A stretch of DNA of 64,000 nucleotides from Dipteris shenzhenensis (Eukaryota > Polypodiophyta > Polypodiopsida > Gleicheniales): the NCBI GenBank assembly GCA_047967505.1, contig CM106538.1. One strand, given 5' to 3'. The notes beneath the pieces are model-generated. The model saw only the letters and a program-made list of their open reading frames with translations. It did no database searches and had not been told where the DNA came from. Below are positions 21,311-31,720 of the stretch, one piece after another (the stretch's first letter is position 1; every line of letters starts with the position of its first letter). The position numbers were made by a program, and so were the translations under genes.

Positions 21311-22680
21311 TGCCAACCATCGAGCTCATTTTCACCAAAAGTGGATTGATAAAAGGTAAAAATCCTCCTCTCTCCAAGTCTTGGCTGAGGGGCCTGGTCC
21401 AAGAAGTGGTTCTTGGTCTTGCGTCCTAAACAGGATGGGGGGCTAGTTGGAACCACAACCTAGATCCAGGTTTCCTCAGATCTCCACATAAAGGGGGGAT
21501 TGTTTTGTCAAAATTTTTAAGAATTTACTTAGCATTTGTTGCATGCATGCATGGCTAGGACATGAAATTAACAATAATTAGTTCTGGATTTCGATAAGAT
21601 TTGGGGGCTCGTTTCGAAAAAAGTTACCCTTTACTAATGAAGAAATTGGACATAAAGAAGGTGTATTGCTATATTAAAGAAGGTAGAAAAGTCATGATGA
21701 TCAAAGCTTATTAAAGTACGTGGTAGATTTGATATACTTATTATGCTTACTATGTATTGAGGAGAATTTGATAGTTAAGGTCTGATTCCTGGACGGACTT
21801 ACACAGTTTCATAACTAAATAGAGAACTATTTGCAATAACAAAAATAAATAAAGAAGGCAATAGTGTAGTTTAAGATGCAATTTTAAGTCCCCTTTATAA
21901 TTTATGATACTTTTGCAATTTCCTTGCTCTATAATCCAACCCATAGCTCTTAGGTGTATATGTTGGTATTCTTTGTAGGATGACATGGATGACAAATGTA
22001 CACCAGTTGTGAAGCCTGTCTCCCCTCTGTAAACTAAAGTTTGTTGTTTGTGCTAGATGGTGACAAGTGAGCTGGTGTACTTTTGTACAAGGTTTGCATG
22101 ATACCTCCTTTGGTAGCTATGGTTGGATCTAGTTGCCATAGTGCACTCTACTTGAATGCTATTCCAATTATGTCAACTCTTTAGTTATTGGTTTAGTCCT
22201 TATCAGGAGGCCTACTAAACCATTGCAATTTTTGGAACATTTTAATGAACTTGTGGAAAATGCTTTTTGGTTCTAGGATTTAAGTGTTAAATCAGGAGTT
22301 CTATGCAAGTAAAGTAACTTGGGAACATCTTCTATTAGGAATTTACTATTCTATTGTGCCTTTGGCATATGTCTCAACCACTATTATCATGTTATGTACC
22401 TTATCTTTTGGTTTAAGAGTATGGCTCCTACTTGTTACTATTTCTCATCAATCATGGTTACCCCAAAACAAGAATGTGAAGGCACAATTACAGACTTGAT
22501 TTTTATTAAAAATGTGGCAACTATACACTTAACAATTTGACAAAAACCAACCCCTCTACTTGGCACTTATAAGGTTCATACATTATTTTTTTGCATTAAC
22601 TCATTGAGATATGGATAGTGAAATATACTTATATCATGGAAATGATGAGGTTAGTCTTACTTACATTTAAACTTTGATAG
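21311..22680. other. AT-rich spacer
   Basis: No gene, RNA or strong repeat was recognised; short open frames near 21,750-21,995 (-) and 22,284-22,540 (+) have no known domain. GCATGCATGCATGG at 21,542-21,555 is a short palindromic run. Confidence 0.4.
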
Positions 22681-22689
22681 GCCACTTAT

Positions 22690-23560
22690 CACGATTCAGT
22701 GGGTTGAGCTATGGAATATGTTGTACAGGAATGGTTTTTTGAATTCACTAGCATTAACAGGATTGTTCATTAAACTTCCTTTACCAAGGGAGCCATTTTT
22801 CAATGTTCTAGCCAGTTTGATTGAGTAACATGCCTCGAGTCAAGTTTTACATTGATGCTATTTGTGGGCCTCAAGAAAGGATTATAAGCATTAGCGGTGG
22901 ATCACCCTCTAATTCAGACATAATTGTTATTTTCTCACATTCCTTTATCAAGGGATCCATTTTTTATTGGGTTTAGGCCAACCTAAGTGAGTAAATTATC
23001 TTGAGGTCATAATATGAGTGAGCAAGGACCTTACACTTAATGGTATTGAGATTTTTTCAAGACAACATAATCATTAAATTTCAATTGCACGTATAGTTCA
23101 ATCATAAATTGTCTTTTTTCACACTTTCTATACCAAAGGAGCCAAATTTAATTAAATTGGATGTATGGAATAGGTCAAGTCAGTTGAAAAATGAGTGAGT
23201 AAGGCATTTGCAATTGATGGGATTAAGCTTTTGGCAAGGCCACATAGGTATCGGAGTCTAATTTCCCCTCTACTTGAATCATAAATGATCTTTTTCACAC
23301 TTTAAAAGCCAAAGGAGCCATTTTCCACTAATTTGGCAGCCTTGAGTCAAGAAACAACTATGCAAGGCCCTTCTAATGACAGGATTAGGCTTGTGGAAAT
23401 GACCCATAAAGATGATATTCTAGTTCACCCTTTAACTCAACCATAAATGGTCTTTTTTCACATTTGCTTTACCAAGGGAGCAATTTCTCCCTAGTTTGGC
23501 CGATCCAAATACTTCAAATGACTTGAATCTAGCAACAAGTGTGAAAGGCCCTTTAGTTTG
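22690..23560 (+). repeat. Diverged tandem repeat, five units of ~155-185 bp
   Basis: The core CCAAGGGAGCCATTTT (variants CAAGGGATCC, CAAAGGAGCC) occurs at about 22,794, 22,949, 23,134, 23,310 and 23,473. Most units are preceded by CTTTTTTCACACTTT-like sequence, and several are followed by GAGTCAAG/AGGTCAAG and AAGGCCCTT words. Unit length varies and identity is low, so the array is old. Confidence 0.75.
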
Positions 23561-23603
23561 GTAAAATGGTTAAGGCATTGTTTGGGAATGCTACAATAGT
23601 CCT

Positions 23604-25500
23604 GTGTTTAAATGGTGTGTGGTTGGAAGGTTTGAATTACGAGGGTCTATTTGGCAAGGGTGTCAATTGGCACCCTTGCTGTTTGCTCTTTGTATAGTGT
23701 TCCTTATTCATCTGACTAAGAAGAGAGTGGCTAAAGGTAAGATAAAAAGGGTTATGCCCCCTTTTGTCAACCAGTTTTGTCCTCAAATTTTTGATGATGA
23801 TATGGTGGCCCTCTTTTTGGAGGCAAGGTAGCATGATGAGTTTATGTGCTCCTCTAGATAAGTTTTGCCATGCTTTGGGTTCAATTTGCAATTGGGAGAA
23901 AATGTTTGAACTTCGTAGTGAGTATGGTGTGATGCCTAAATAGAGGAGTTAGATGACAATAAATTGAGTTAAGAGAGAGGTGGTGATATGATATTTGGGA
24001 AACCCTTTAGGGGTTGACCTTGCCTTGAGGCAGAGGTTCGACTAGTTCAAGGAGAAGATTTGGTAGAAGATTTGAGCTTGGCATGGAGTTACCTTGGGAT
24101 GGAATGCACATGTATTAGCGGTTAAGCATGTGCTTTCAGCCACCACGACTTATTTGGCATCTATCTAGAGGTTCCGTCAGAGTCACTGGGCCGATATTGA
24201 AAAATTGCTTCATGCCTTTGGATGGGATGAAGAGGAGGATAAAAGAAAATGGAATTATGTTCCTTGGGAGGCCATTAAAGCTCCCAAGAGCTATGGTGTC
24301 TTGGGGTCTCAGATATCAATAAGAGGAATACCCTTTCCTAGCAAATGGTTACCCAGGATGTTTGAGTGGCAAGCCCCTTGAGTGGAGTGCCTTGATGGTT
24401 TCTGGAAGCTAGCACGAGTTCAAGAGTGGGAGTTTGGAAACATATGACTTGGTATAACAAGCTTTGCTCTTTTCCTGTTAAAAATTAGGGCTCAAATTTG
24501 ATTGGGGTGGTAGGCGCCTGGAAGGCATGTGGCTATTGGGCTGGTCTCAAAGGTGTTGCAAGCCTACATGAAGGGATATGGTGGAGCTGGACAATAGCAT
24601 ATCAGGACAAGGCGCTTGCTTGGCTGGACCTTCAAGCCGCGAGGCCTTTACACAAGAAGGGAGTAAGGTATTGGGTGCAATTGTGTAATGTGAGGAGATC
24701 TAATTGGAAGTCTATTTGGGCAGTGATGGATGCCTTTAACTTGCATGGCATAGAAACTATCTTGGTGTTTAGGGTTGTAAATAATCTTCCCCTGGGTCGC
24801 CATCTAATAGTAGCCCCTCTATGGATTGGAGGGTGAATCAATGGTTGTAGGGGAGTATAGGCTAGAGAAAACTTACTACTACGAGAGTTGTTTACAGAAA
24901 TATGATGGAAGGTAAAGAGTTGATTAGCTCTCTAAATGATAAATGAAACTTGTACCGTACTATGAGATGGTGGTTGCAGAGGTGTGCTGACATCTAGAAA
25001 GGTTGCCAGGCTGGGAAGGCTAGTTTTTTTCTATGGAAAGACCCTGCACAATTGGTTGCTTGTGAGAAGTAGAATGGATAAATAGTCAAAGAAAAAACCT
25101 CTATGTCCATTATGTGAACGTTGTGTGGAGAGCCCAATGCATCTACTTTGGGCATGCAATGTTACCACCATAAGGGTACGGTGTGTCATTACAACCAACA
25201 ATTCGGAAGGTGGGCTTGATGAGCACAGTCTCTGTCAAAATAAACTGGAAGTTGGTAATGATTGGGGACACAAGTGGTTTGTCGTCCACCTTGGTGGCCT
25301 CTTGGCAACATATAAGGATGGCTGTTATGCTCGCCCTGTGGTCTCTTCAAAGTGATATAGTTTTAAAGAAAAGAGTTGGTGTTGGTTACAGGGAATCAAT
25401 AATTCTAGGTCTTGTGAAACAAATGCTAAAAGAATTTGGTAAAATTGTGGAGAAAAAGGATTCTCTCTTGAGTGGGTGTCTTAGTGAGTTGGGTTGTTAG
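23604..25500 (+). pseudogene. LINE (non-LTR) reverse transcriptase relic with zf-RVT
   Basis: QGCQLAPLLFALCIVFLIHL followed by QIFDDDMVALFLEA (near 23,790-23,830) matches the F-x-D-D region of plant L1-like LINE RTs. Downstream, in changing frames, WNYVPWEAIKAPKSYGVLG (about 24,252-24,310) and finally KPLCPLCERCVESPMHLLWAC (about 25,090-25,150) match the RT thumb region and the zinc-finger domain (zf-RVT) at the ends of such proteins. Many stops and frameshifts show long inactivity. The 5' half is absent. Confidence 0.83.
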
Positions 25501-26020
25501 GGATTCTGAGTAGTTGAGCCTATCCAACGTTGGTCATAGGCAGTTTGCCCCTAGTGACCACCTTTTGTTTTTCTTTCTATATATAGTAAAAGCCAACATA
25601 TTATCTTTTAAATAAAACAAGGTGGGGATCCACTAAGGCCCTTCCTTTTAAAATGTTATTGTAGGTGTAAGTGTGCATTATATGCAAATGTATGCAATGG
25701 AATGGTCTGTCTAGTATGCGAATGAGGTAGTTGCTTGTGTGTTGGGATTGTCAAGGTTGCTCCATATATAGTCTAAATGAGAGTCGTACATTGTTGGTTC
25801 TTTGAATTCTAAGTTAAGTGAAAGTAGTCCGTCATGGTTTGTAGATTTGTTGATTGTGATTTCTTAGAGAGGTATACATTTTGAACTCAATACTACGGCC
25901 TTGCCTTTAACAAGGTAGCGCACTCACTAAGATATTCCAACAAGTCGTAGAAGGGAAACGAAAGGTATCAATTGGAAAAAAACAGAAGAAAAAAATGCAA
26001 ATGAAGATGAATGAATATGG
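25501..26020. other. Spacer after the LINE relic
   Basis: No gene seen. The AT-rich start (TATATATAGTAAAAG near 25,580) may be the LINE 3' end. Confidence 0.4.
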
Positions 26021-26281
26021 TGAAAGGTAGATGAGTGAAAAGAGAGAAGAGAAAAGAGATGAAAGAGGGGATATGCCATGAATGCAATTGAAGGTGAATA
26101 GGGATCCACAACGTTCCAAAAATAAAATTCAAGGTATTAGTTGTGGAGGTGGGCTCATGGAGGGGAAAATTAACCTAAGCATAAGTGAATATTAAGGGAA
26201 TGGTGTTGGCGGATTCTAGAACAATTGTGTCCTAGAAGCTTCTTGCCCCGAGCGTGTATACCAAAGGGAGGGGGATAGACG

Positions 26282-26318
<37 letters not shown>

Positions 26319-26785
26319 GAGGTTGAATCACTATAAGTCACTGTTGCTCTGCCATAGCCAAGGCTGTAGAGCTTAGTTGCGTCAATTTTTTGCTTGTCTT
26401 AGTTCGTGGAGGGCAACTAACTTTGCCACATGCGATTGAGGCAGTGAGAGAGGCCGAGCGAGGGAGACGGAGAGAGAGTGGGAGAGGTGCAGGGAGGGAG
26501 GCTCAAAATTTTCTACCTAAAATTAGAGATGCGTTGCAATTGATCTGGATAGATGATCGTCACCAGGTTGAAAGCTACGAATTTTAGGTAGTGGAAGAGT
26601 ACCTAATGAATGAATATGGGGAAAGGTAGATGAGTGAAAAGAGAAGAGATGAATAACTAATGACTACCCTATCCTAATGACTTAACCCTAAGATGTATCC
26701 TAAAATTCGAAATACATAATGGGGAAAGGTAGATTATTGAAAAGAGAGGAGAGAAAAGAGATGAAAGAGGGGATAGGCCATTAAT
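26021..26785 (+). repeat. Three dispersed GA-rich repeats
   Basis: GAAAGGTAGATGAGTGAAAAG-type blocks begin near 26,022, 26,621 and 26,723. The first and third extend through GAGATGAAAGAGGGGATA and CCAT for about 65 bp, and the second is shorter. They surround a (GA)n microsatellite. Confidence 0.75.
26285..26315 (+). repeat. (GA)n microsatellite
   Basis: About 15 uninterrupted GA units. Confidence 0.95.
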
Positions 26786-26821
26786 AAATATAAGTAAATA
26801 ATATCACATGCTTTTAATAAC

Positions 26822-27117
26822 GTGCTATCATAGAAGCTAAATGACAAAATGATTCACTACCCCTCATGTATTGGAAAATGACGAGTAGCATGACCCGGCG
26901 ACGACAGGTAAGAGACCCGCTCCGCTAGGTCTCAAGGTTGGGATATCAGGGTGCCTTTAATGTCAAGGAATAAAAGTTTAGCTAAATCTCAATATATGAA
27001 TGCTTTTTTAGGAAATTTCAAATTGGATCTTTACCATTGAGTTTAGTTGGGAAAGGTGCTATCATAGAAGCTAAATGACAAAATAATTCACTACCCCTCA
27101 TGTATTGGAAAATGATG
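26822..27117 (+). repeat. 62-bp direct repeat, 234 bp apart
   Basis: GTGCTATCATAGAAGCTAAA starts at 26,822 and again at 27,056. The copies stay nearly identical through TATTGGAAAATGA. Confidence 0.85.
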
Positions 27118-27144
27118 TTAGAATCGAGGAAGCAATGTTAAAAG

Positions 27145-27345
27145 GATGGTGAAGGAATTGAATAGAAGGTGGGTGCTTTCTCCCAGATATGTGAAGTCAA
27201 TGGATGACTCGGTGATGATGCAAGAATCGAGGAAGAAATGTTACACAAGGATCCGTGAAGCAATTCAATGGTTAATAGAAGGTGGGTACTTTCTCCCAGG
27301 TATGTGAAGTCTATGGATGACTCGGTGATGATGCAAGAATCAGCG
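27145..27345 (+). repeat. Tandem duplication, ~113-bp period
   Basis: AGAAGGTGGGTGCTTTCTCC near 27,164 recurs near 27,277 with matching flanks through GGATGACTCGGTGATGATGC and AAGAATC. Confidence 0.85.
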
Positions 27346-28336
27346 CATCCTTAGCAGGAATTAAGCAGATTGTAGTTGACAAAGCGCTTGAATGGTGTGG
27401 AAAGAAACTCTGATCTCAAGTTCCAACCCCCTTAGCCTGAAGGTGCGTGATTATGTAGCTCGAAGTTTGTTAATCATCTTTTTCGGTGGACTGAAATTAA
27501 CAACATGCATTTCCTCACCTATTGCCTGGAAGCCATAAGAGTACGTTGGAAATCACAAGTACGAACGCATCTCATAGCACTGCATCTAAAACGAGAGGCT
27601 AAAATATTAACCATAGACCCAGCAAGTTCTTTGATCAAATTAAGACCCATGCAAAGGTACTCCACCATTCTTGCCAGGTATGGAAACTATGATTCGTCAA
27701 TCGTGTCAGTACAACGCAAGAAATATATTCTATGGGAACCCAGGTCCACACCAGCAAACCAGCTTTGTATCATGGGAGGTCCATATCAGCAACCAGCTTT
27801 GTATCAATGCCAAGCGCAGACCTTGGAACCTTCGCCCAATGCCACGAACAGCCAACAGTAATGGGTAGAGGGATGTACAATGTAGCCCCTGATGTGCCAC
27901 TCCTCTACCAGAACCTGACGTTTCTGATCCTTGATCCGTTGATCAGCGGCAAATGAGTAACATAAACAAAGTAAGTGTCTGCACGTCATGTTTTGCACGG
28001 CCCATCGTGATGGAAGGTTACAAAGTTGTTGTTTAGGTCGTATAGTGTCCGTGCTGTCCCTTTGATCAAATAATCTGCCGTGATGATGCAACCTGCTTAC
28101 ATTTTTAAAATAAGCTTGCCCCTATTGACATATCAGCTCCCCAAGGTGTGGCCATGATGGTTCGGAAAGTGATGAGGTCAACTGATTCGTAGGTAAATGG
28201 CGACCCTATAAAGAAGTTTCCCTCATCAATTCCCTACTCCAAGGAGTGTAATCATGTTCTTATACTAGAATGTTGAGATAGTCTGCGTTGAATTATAACG
28301 GACAAATTCAAAGGCTCCAGATTCAGGGATAAAGGG
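27346..28336. other. Region upstream of the PPR gene
   Basis: No second gene is recognised. The + frame at 27,505-27,861 has no known domain. AACCAGCTTTGTATCA occurs twice (near 27,758 and 27,791). The right part probably holds the PPR promoter and 5' leader. Confidence 0.4.
28207..28213 (+). promoter_or_regulatory. TATA-box candidate for the PPR gene
   Basis: TATAAAG lies about 125 bp before the chosen ATG. Supported by position and sequence only. Confidence 0.25.
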
Positions 28337-31300
28337 TTGCTGTGGATAGACGCATACTACAACCCAGGTCAGGTTGAAGACATGTGTGCCAAGAGGGAGG
28401 TCAAGAACTTGCAAAGCCAGGGAATTAACGCATCTGGTCAGCCTGCAAAGAAAGGACATGCGTGCTCGAACTCTGACCATGGCTTGGGTGAGGAGCTTAC
28501 ATTGTTCAACCATATGAACGATGACAGCTTCAAGTCTGCAGTAAAAGCATATGCACAACCACTGCGAGAGGGCAGTGGTTGGGAGATGCTGAGCTTGGAG
28601 GAGACACTCGGTAATTTGGACCGGATAGCTGAACTGCCTTCCATCGAGGACTTTATCTGCATCTTGCAGAAGTGCAAGAAAACAAAATCTGTAGTGTGTG
28701 CCAAGCGTTTACACGCACATATTTGCATTAATGGTCTGGAAGCTCATAGAGCTGTTGGGAACCACATTGTGCCAATGTTTGTTGAATGTCGGAGTATGTC
28801 TGATGCTCAGCAGGTTTTTAACAGGTTGGCTCACCGAAAGGACCATTCATGGACTGCTCTTATATTAGGGTTTATCCAATTGGGGCAAACGCAGCATGCT
28901 CTCAAGCTCTATCAGAAAATGAAGGAGGATATAGTACAACCTAGCAGGTATACACTTATTGCCATACTAAAAGCTTGTGCCAGGCTGAAAGAGACAAAAA
29001 GAGGCCGAGAGATTCACGTTGAAATCGCACAAATGGGATTTGAAAAGGATATATTTGTTGGCAACACTTTGGTCGACATGTATGCCAAATGTGGCTCTCT
29101 TTTAGAGGCTCGAGAAATCTTTGACAGCCTGCCTGTCAGAAGTGTTGTATCATGGAGTGCACTCATTGCAGGATATGCTGAACATGGACCTGGTCAGGAA
29201 GCATTAAAGTGTTATGAACAGATGCAATTGGAGGGTGTTTCTCCAAACACAGTTACGTATGTTTGCGTCTTGAAAGCATGCGGCAACATGGGAGCCATAG
29301 GGAAGGGCCGATATATACATCTTGACATTGCAAAAAGGGGGTTTGAAAATGAACCTTTTGTAGGCAATATTTTGATTGATTTGTATGCCAAATGTGGCTA
29401 TCTTTCAGAAGCACAGGAAGTCTTTGACAAGCTGCCAGTTCGAGATGTTGTGACGTGGAGTGCGCTAATTGCAGGATATACCGAACATGGACCTGGTGAG
29501 GAAGCGCTAAAATGTTTTGAAGAGATGCAACTGGAAGGTGTTTCTCCAAATGCTGTCACATTTGTTTGCGTGTTGAAAGCTTGTGGCAACATAAGAGCCA
29601 TAAGCAAGGGCCGAGAAATACATGCTGAGATCAGACAAAAGGGATTTGAAGGAGATCATCTTCTTGGCAACGCTTTGGCTGACATGTATGCCAAATGTGG
29701 CTCTCTTTCAGAGGCACAGGAGGTCTTTAACAAGCTGCCAGTTCGAGATGTGGTGTCTTGGAATGCAATGATTGCAGGGTATGCAGAACATGGACCTCAT
29801 CAGGAAGCACTGAAGTATTTTGAACAGATGCAACATGAGGGCATCTCTCCAGATGATGTCATGCTTGTTTGTGTCTTGAAAGCTTGTGGCAGCATAAGTG
29901 CCATTGGCAAGGGCCGAGAAATACATGCTGAGATTGTACAAAAGGGATTTGAAAGAGACCCTTTTGTGGGCAACACCTTGGTGGACATGTATGTGAAATG
30001 TGGCTCACTTTCAGAGGCACGGGAAGTCTTTGACAAGCTGCCAGTTCGAGATGTCGTGTCATGGAACACTCTGCTTGCAGGGTATGCTGAACATGGGCTT
30101 GGTCAGAAAGCACTGGAATGTTTCGAAAAAATGCAACTGGAGGGTGTCTCTCCTGTTGCTGTAATGTTTGTTTGTGTCTTGAAAGCTTGTGCCAGCACAG
30201 GATTTATAAGCAAGGGCCGAGAAATACATGCTGAGATCACACGAAAGGGTTTGGAGAGAGATTCTTTTATTAGCAACATGTTGATCGACATGTATGCCAA
30301 ATGTGGCTCACTTGCAGAGGCACAGGAAGTCTTTGACAAGCTGCCAGTTCGAGATGGTGTGTCATGGAACACATTAATTGCAGGATATGCAGAACATGGA
30401 CTTGGTTGGGAAGCACTGAGAAGTTTTGAATGGATGCTACTGGAGGGTCTCTCTCCTGACGCGGTCACATTTGTCTGTGTCTTGAAAGCTTGCAGCTGCA
30501 CAGGATCTATAGTTAAGGGCCGCGAAATACATGCTCAAATCTCACAAAAAGGATTTCAGGGAGATGTCTTCCTTGGCAGCATTTTAATCGACATGTATGC
30601 CAAATGTGGGTCACTGGCAGAGGCACAAGCAGTTTTTGACAAGCTGCCAGTTCGAAATGTTGTGTCATGGAATGCACTAATTGCAGGATATGCTGAACAT
30701 TTACCTTGTGAGGAAGCCTTAAAAACTTTTGAACTAATGCAACTTGAGCACATCTCGCCGGATGCTGTCACAATTGCTTGTGTCTTGAAAGCCTGTGGGA
30801 GCATAGGTGCCCTCTGCAAGGGCCGAGAATTACATGTAGGAATCACACAAAAGGGATTTGAAAGAGATATCCGTGTTGGCAGCACTTTGATTGACATGTA
30901 TGCCAAGTGTGGCTCTCTTTGTGAGGCACAGGGAGTCTTTGACAAGCTGCCAGTTCGAAATGTTGTGTCCTGGAATGCAATGATAAAAGGATATGGCATA
31001 AATCATGAGGGTGTCTTGGCTATACAATGTTTTGAGGACATGCAAGAACACTGTGTGCAGCCAGATGCAATTACATTCACATGCCTTCTTGCTGCGTGCA
31101 GCCAAACGAACCTGCTATTTAAAGGCGAAAAGTATTTCCAGATGATGATAGAAGAATATGGCATCGCACCTACCATTGATCACTATACTTGCATGGTTGA
31201 TCTCCTTGCACGATCGGGACATTTATTTGAGGCAGAGAAATTTGTTAAAACTATGCTGTGTCCTCCATCTGAGGAAACTTGGACAGCTTTGCTCAGTGCC

Positions 31301-31720
31301 TGCAAAACTTATGGGGAAGTGGAACTAGGACAGAAATGCTTTCAGCAACTTGTTGAGATGGATGCAGAATCTGGTAGTCCATATGTGCTCATGGCAAATA
31401 TCTATGCAAGTGCTGGCAGGTTGGATGATGCATACAGAATAGAGGAGCTGAGGAAGCACGCAGGGGCAAAGAAAAGGCTTGCAGGTGCTTTGATGGAGAT
31501 GGACAAAAGGGTGCATGAGTTTGTCGTGGGTGACAGCAAATGCAAGGAAATTTCGGCAATGCTGGAAATCTTGAGTTCACGTATGAAGGGGGAAGGCCAT
31601 GTGCCAAATCTGGAACTGGTCCTGAGATCCAGCTCTGTTGAAGAGAATGAAGCTCTATCATGTGAGCATGCAGACAAATTGGCCACGAGTTTTGGACTGC
31701 TCAAGACAGATGCTATGTGA
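28337..31720 (+). CDS. PLS-class PPR protein, E/E+ with truncated DYW
   Basis: 1,127 codons in one exon. After about 100 N-terminal residues come eight S-P-L triplets: hallmark LIDMYAKCGSL/EAQEVFDKLPVRD (S), VVSWNALIAGYAEHG (P), VCVLKAC with GREIH (L). Seven core triplets are near copies with a 303-bp period. Residues about 955-1,092 form E1/E2 and E+ (ETWTALLSACKTYGEVELG; SPYVLMANIYASAGR; HEFVVGDSKCKEI). The start of a DYW domain follows, with HADKLATSFGLL where active enzymes have HSEK..., so the HxE zinc/catalytic motif is altered. TGA then ends the frame before the CxxC motifs and the DYW tail. PLS proteins choose C-to-U or U-to-C editing sites in organelle RNA. This one could bind RNA but would need a deaminase in trans. 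Organelle targeting is inferred from the family. The start is the first Met of the frame; Met at 28,382 is an alternative. Confidence 0.93.
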   Translation: MLWIDAYYNPGQVEDMCAKREVKNLQSQGINASGQPAKKGHACSNSDHGLGEELTLFNHMNDDSFKSAVKAYAQPLREGSGWEMLSLEETLGNLDRIAELPSIEDFICILQKCKKTKSVVCAKRLHAHICINGLEAHRAVGNHIVPMFVECRSMSDAQQVFNRLAHRKDHSWTALILGFIQLGQTQHALKLYQKMKEDIVQPSRYTLIAILKACARLKETKRGREIHVEIAQMGFEKDIFVGNTLVDMYAKCGSLLEAREIFDSLPVRSVVSWSALIAGYAEHGPGQEALKCYEQMQLEGVSPNTVTYVCVLKACGNMGAIGKGRYIHLDIAKRGFENEPFVGNILIDLYAKCGYLSEAQEVFDKLPVRDVVTWSALIAGYTEHGPGEEALKCFEEMQLEGVSPNAVTFVCVLKACGNIRAISKGREIHAEIRQKGFEGDHLLGNALADMYAKCGSLSEAQEVFNKLPVRDVVSWNAMIAGYAEHGPHQEALKYFEQMQHEGISPDDVMLVCVLKACGSISAIGKGREIHAEIVQKGFERDPFVGNTLVDMYVKCGSLSEAREVFDKLPVRDVVSWNTLLAGYAEHGLGQKALECFEKMQLEGVSPVAVMFVCVLKACASTGFISKGREIHAEITRKGLERDSFISNMLIDMYAKCGSLAEAQEVFDKLPVRDGVSWNTLIAGYAEHGLGWEALRSFEWMLLEGLSPDAVTFVCVLKACSCTGSIVKGREIHAQISQKGFQGDVFLGSILIDMYAKCGSLAEAQAVFDKLPVRNVVSWNALIAGYAEHLPCEEALKTFELMQLEHISPDAVTIACVLKACGSIGALCKGRELHVGITQKGFERDIRVGSTLIDMYAKCGSLCEAQGVFDKLPVRNVVSWNAMIKGYGINHEGVLAIQCFEDMQEHCVQPDAITFTCLLAACSQTNLLFKGEKYFQMMIEEYGIAPTIDHYTCMVDLLARSGHLFEAEKFVKTMLCPPSEETWTALLSACKTYGEVELGQKCFQQLVEMDAESGSPYVLMANIYASAGRLDDAYRIEELRKHAGAKKRLAGALMEMDKRVHEFVVGDSKCKEISAMLEILSSRMKGEGHVPNLELVLRSSSVEENEALSCEHADKLATSFGLLKTDAM
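28700..31000 (+). repeat. 303-bp (101-codon) repeats inside the PPR gene
   Basis: GACAAGCTGCCAGTTCGA-like blocks recur near 29,434, 29,737, 30,040, 30,343, 30,646 and 30,949, a diverged one near 29,131 and a more remote one near 28,828. The DNA of neighbouring units is strikingly similar, including silent positions. This points to recent tandem duplication or gene conversion of whole PLS triplets. Confidence 0.9.
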
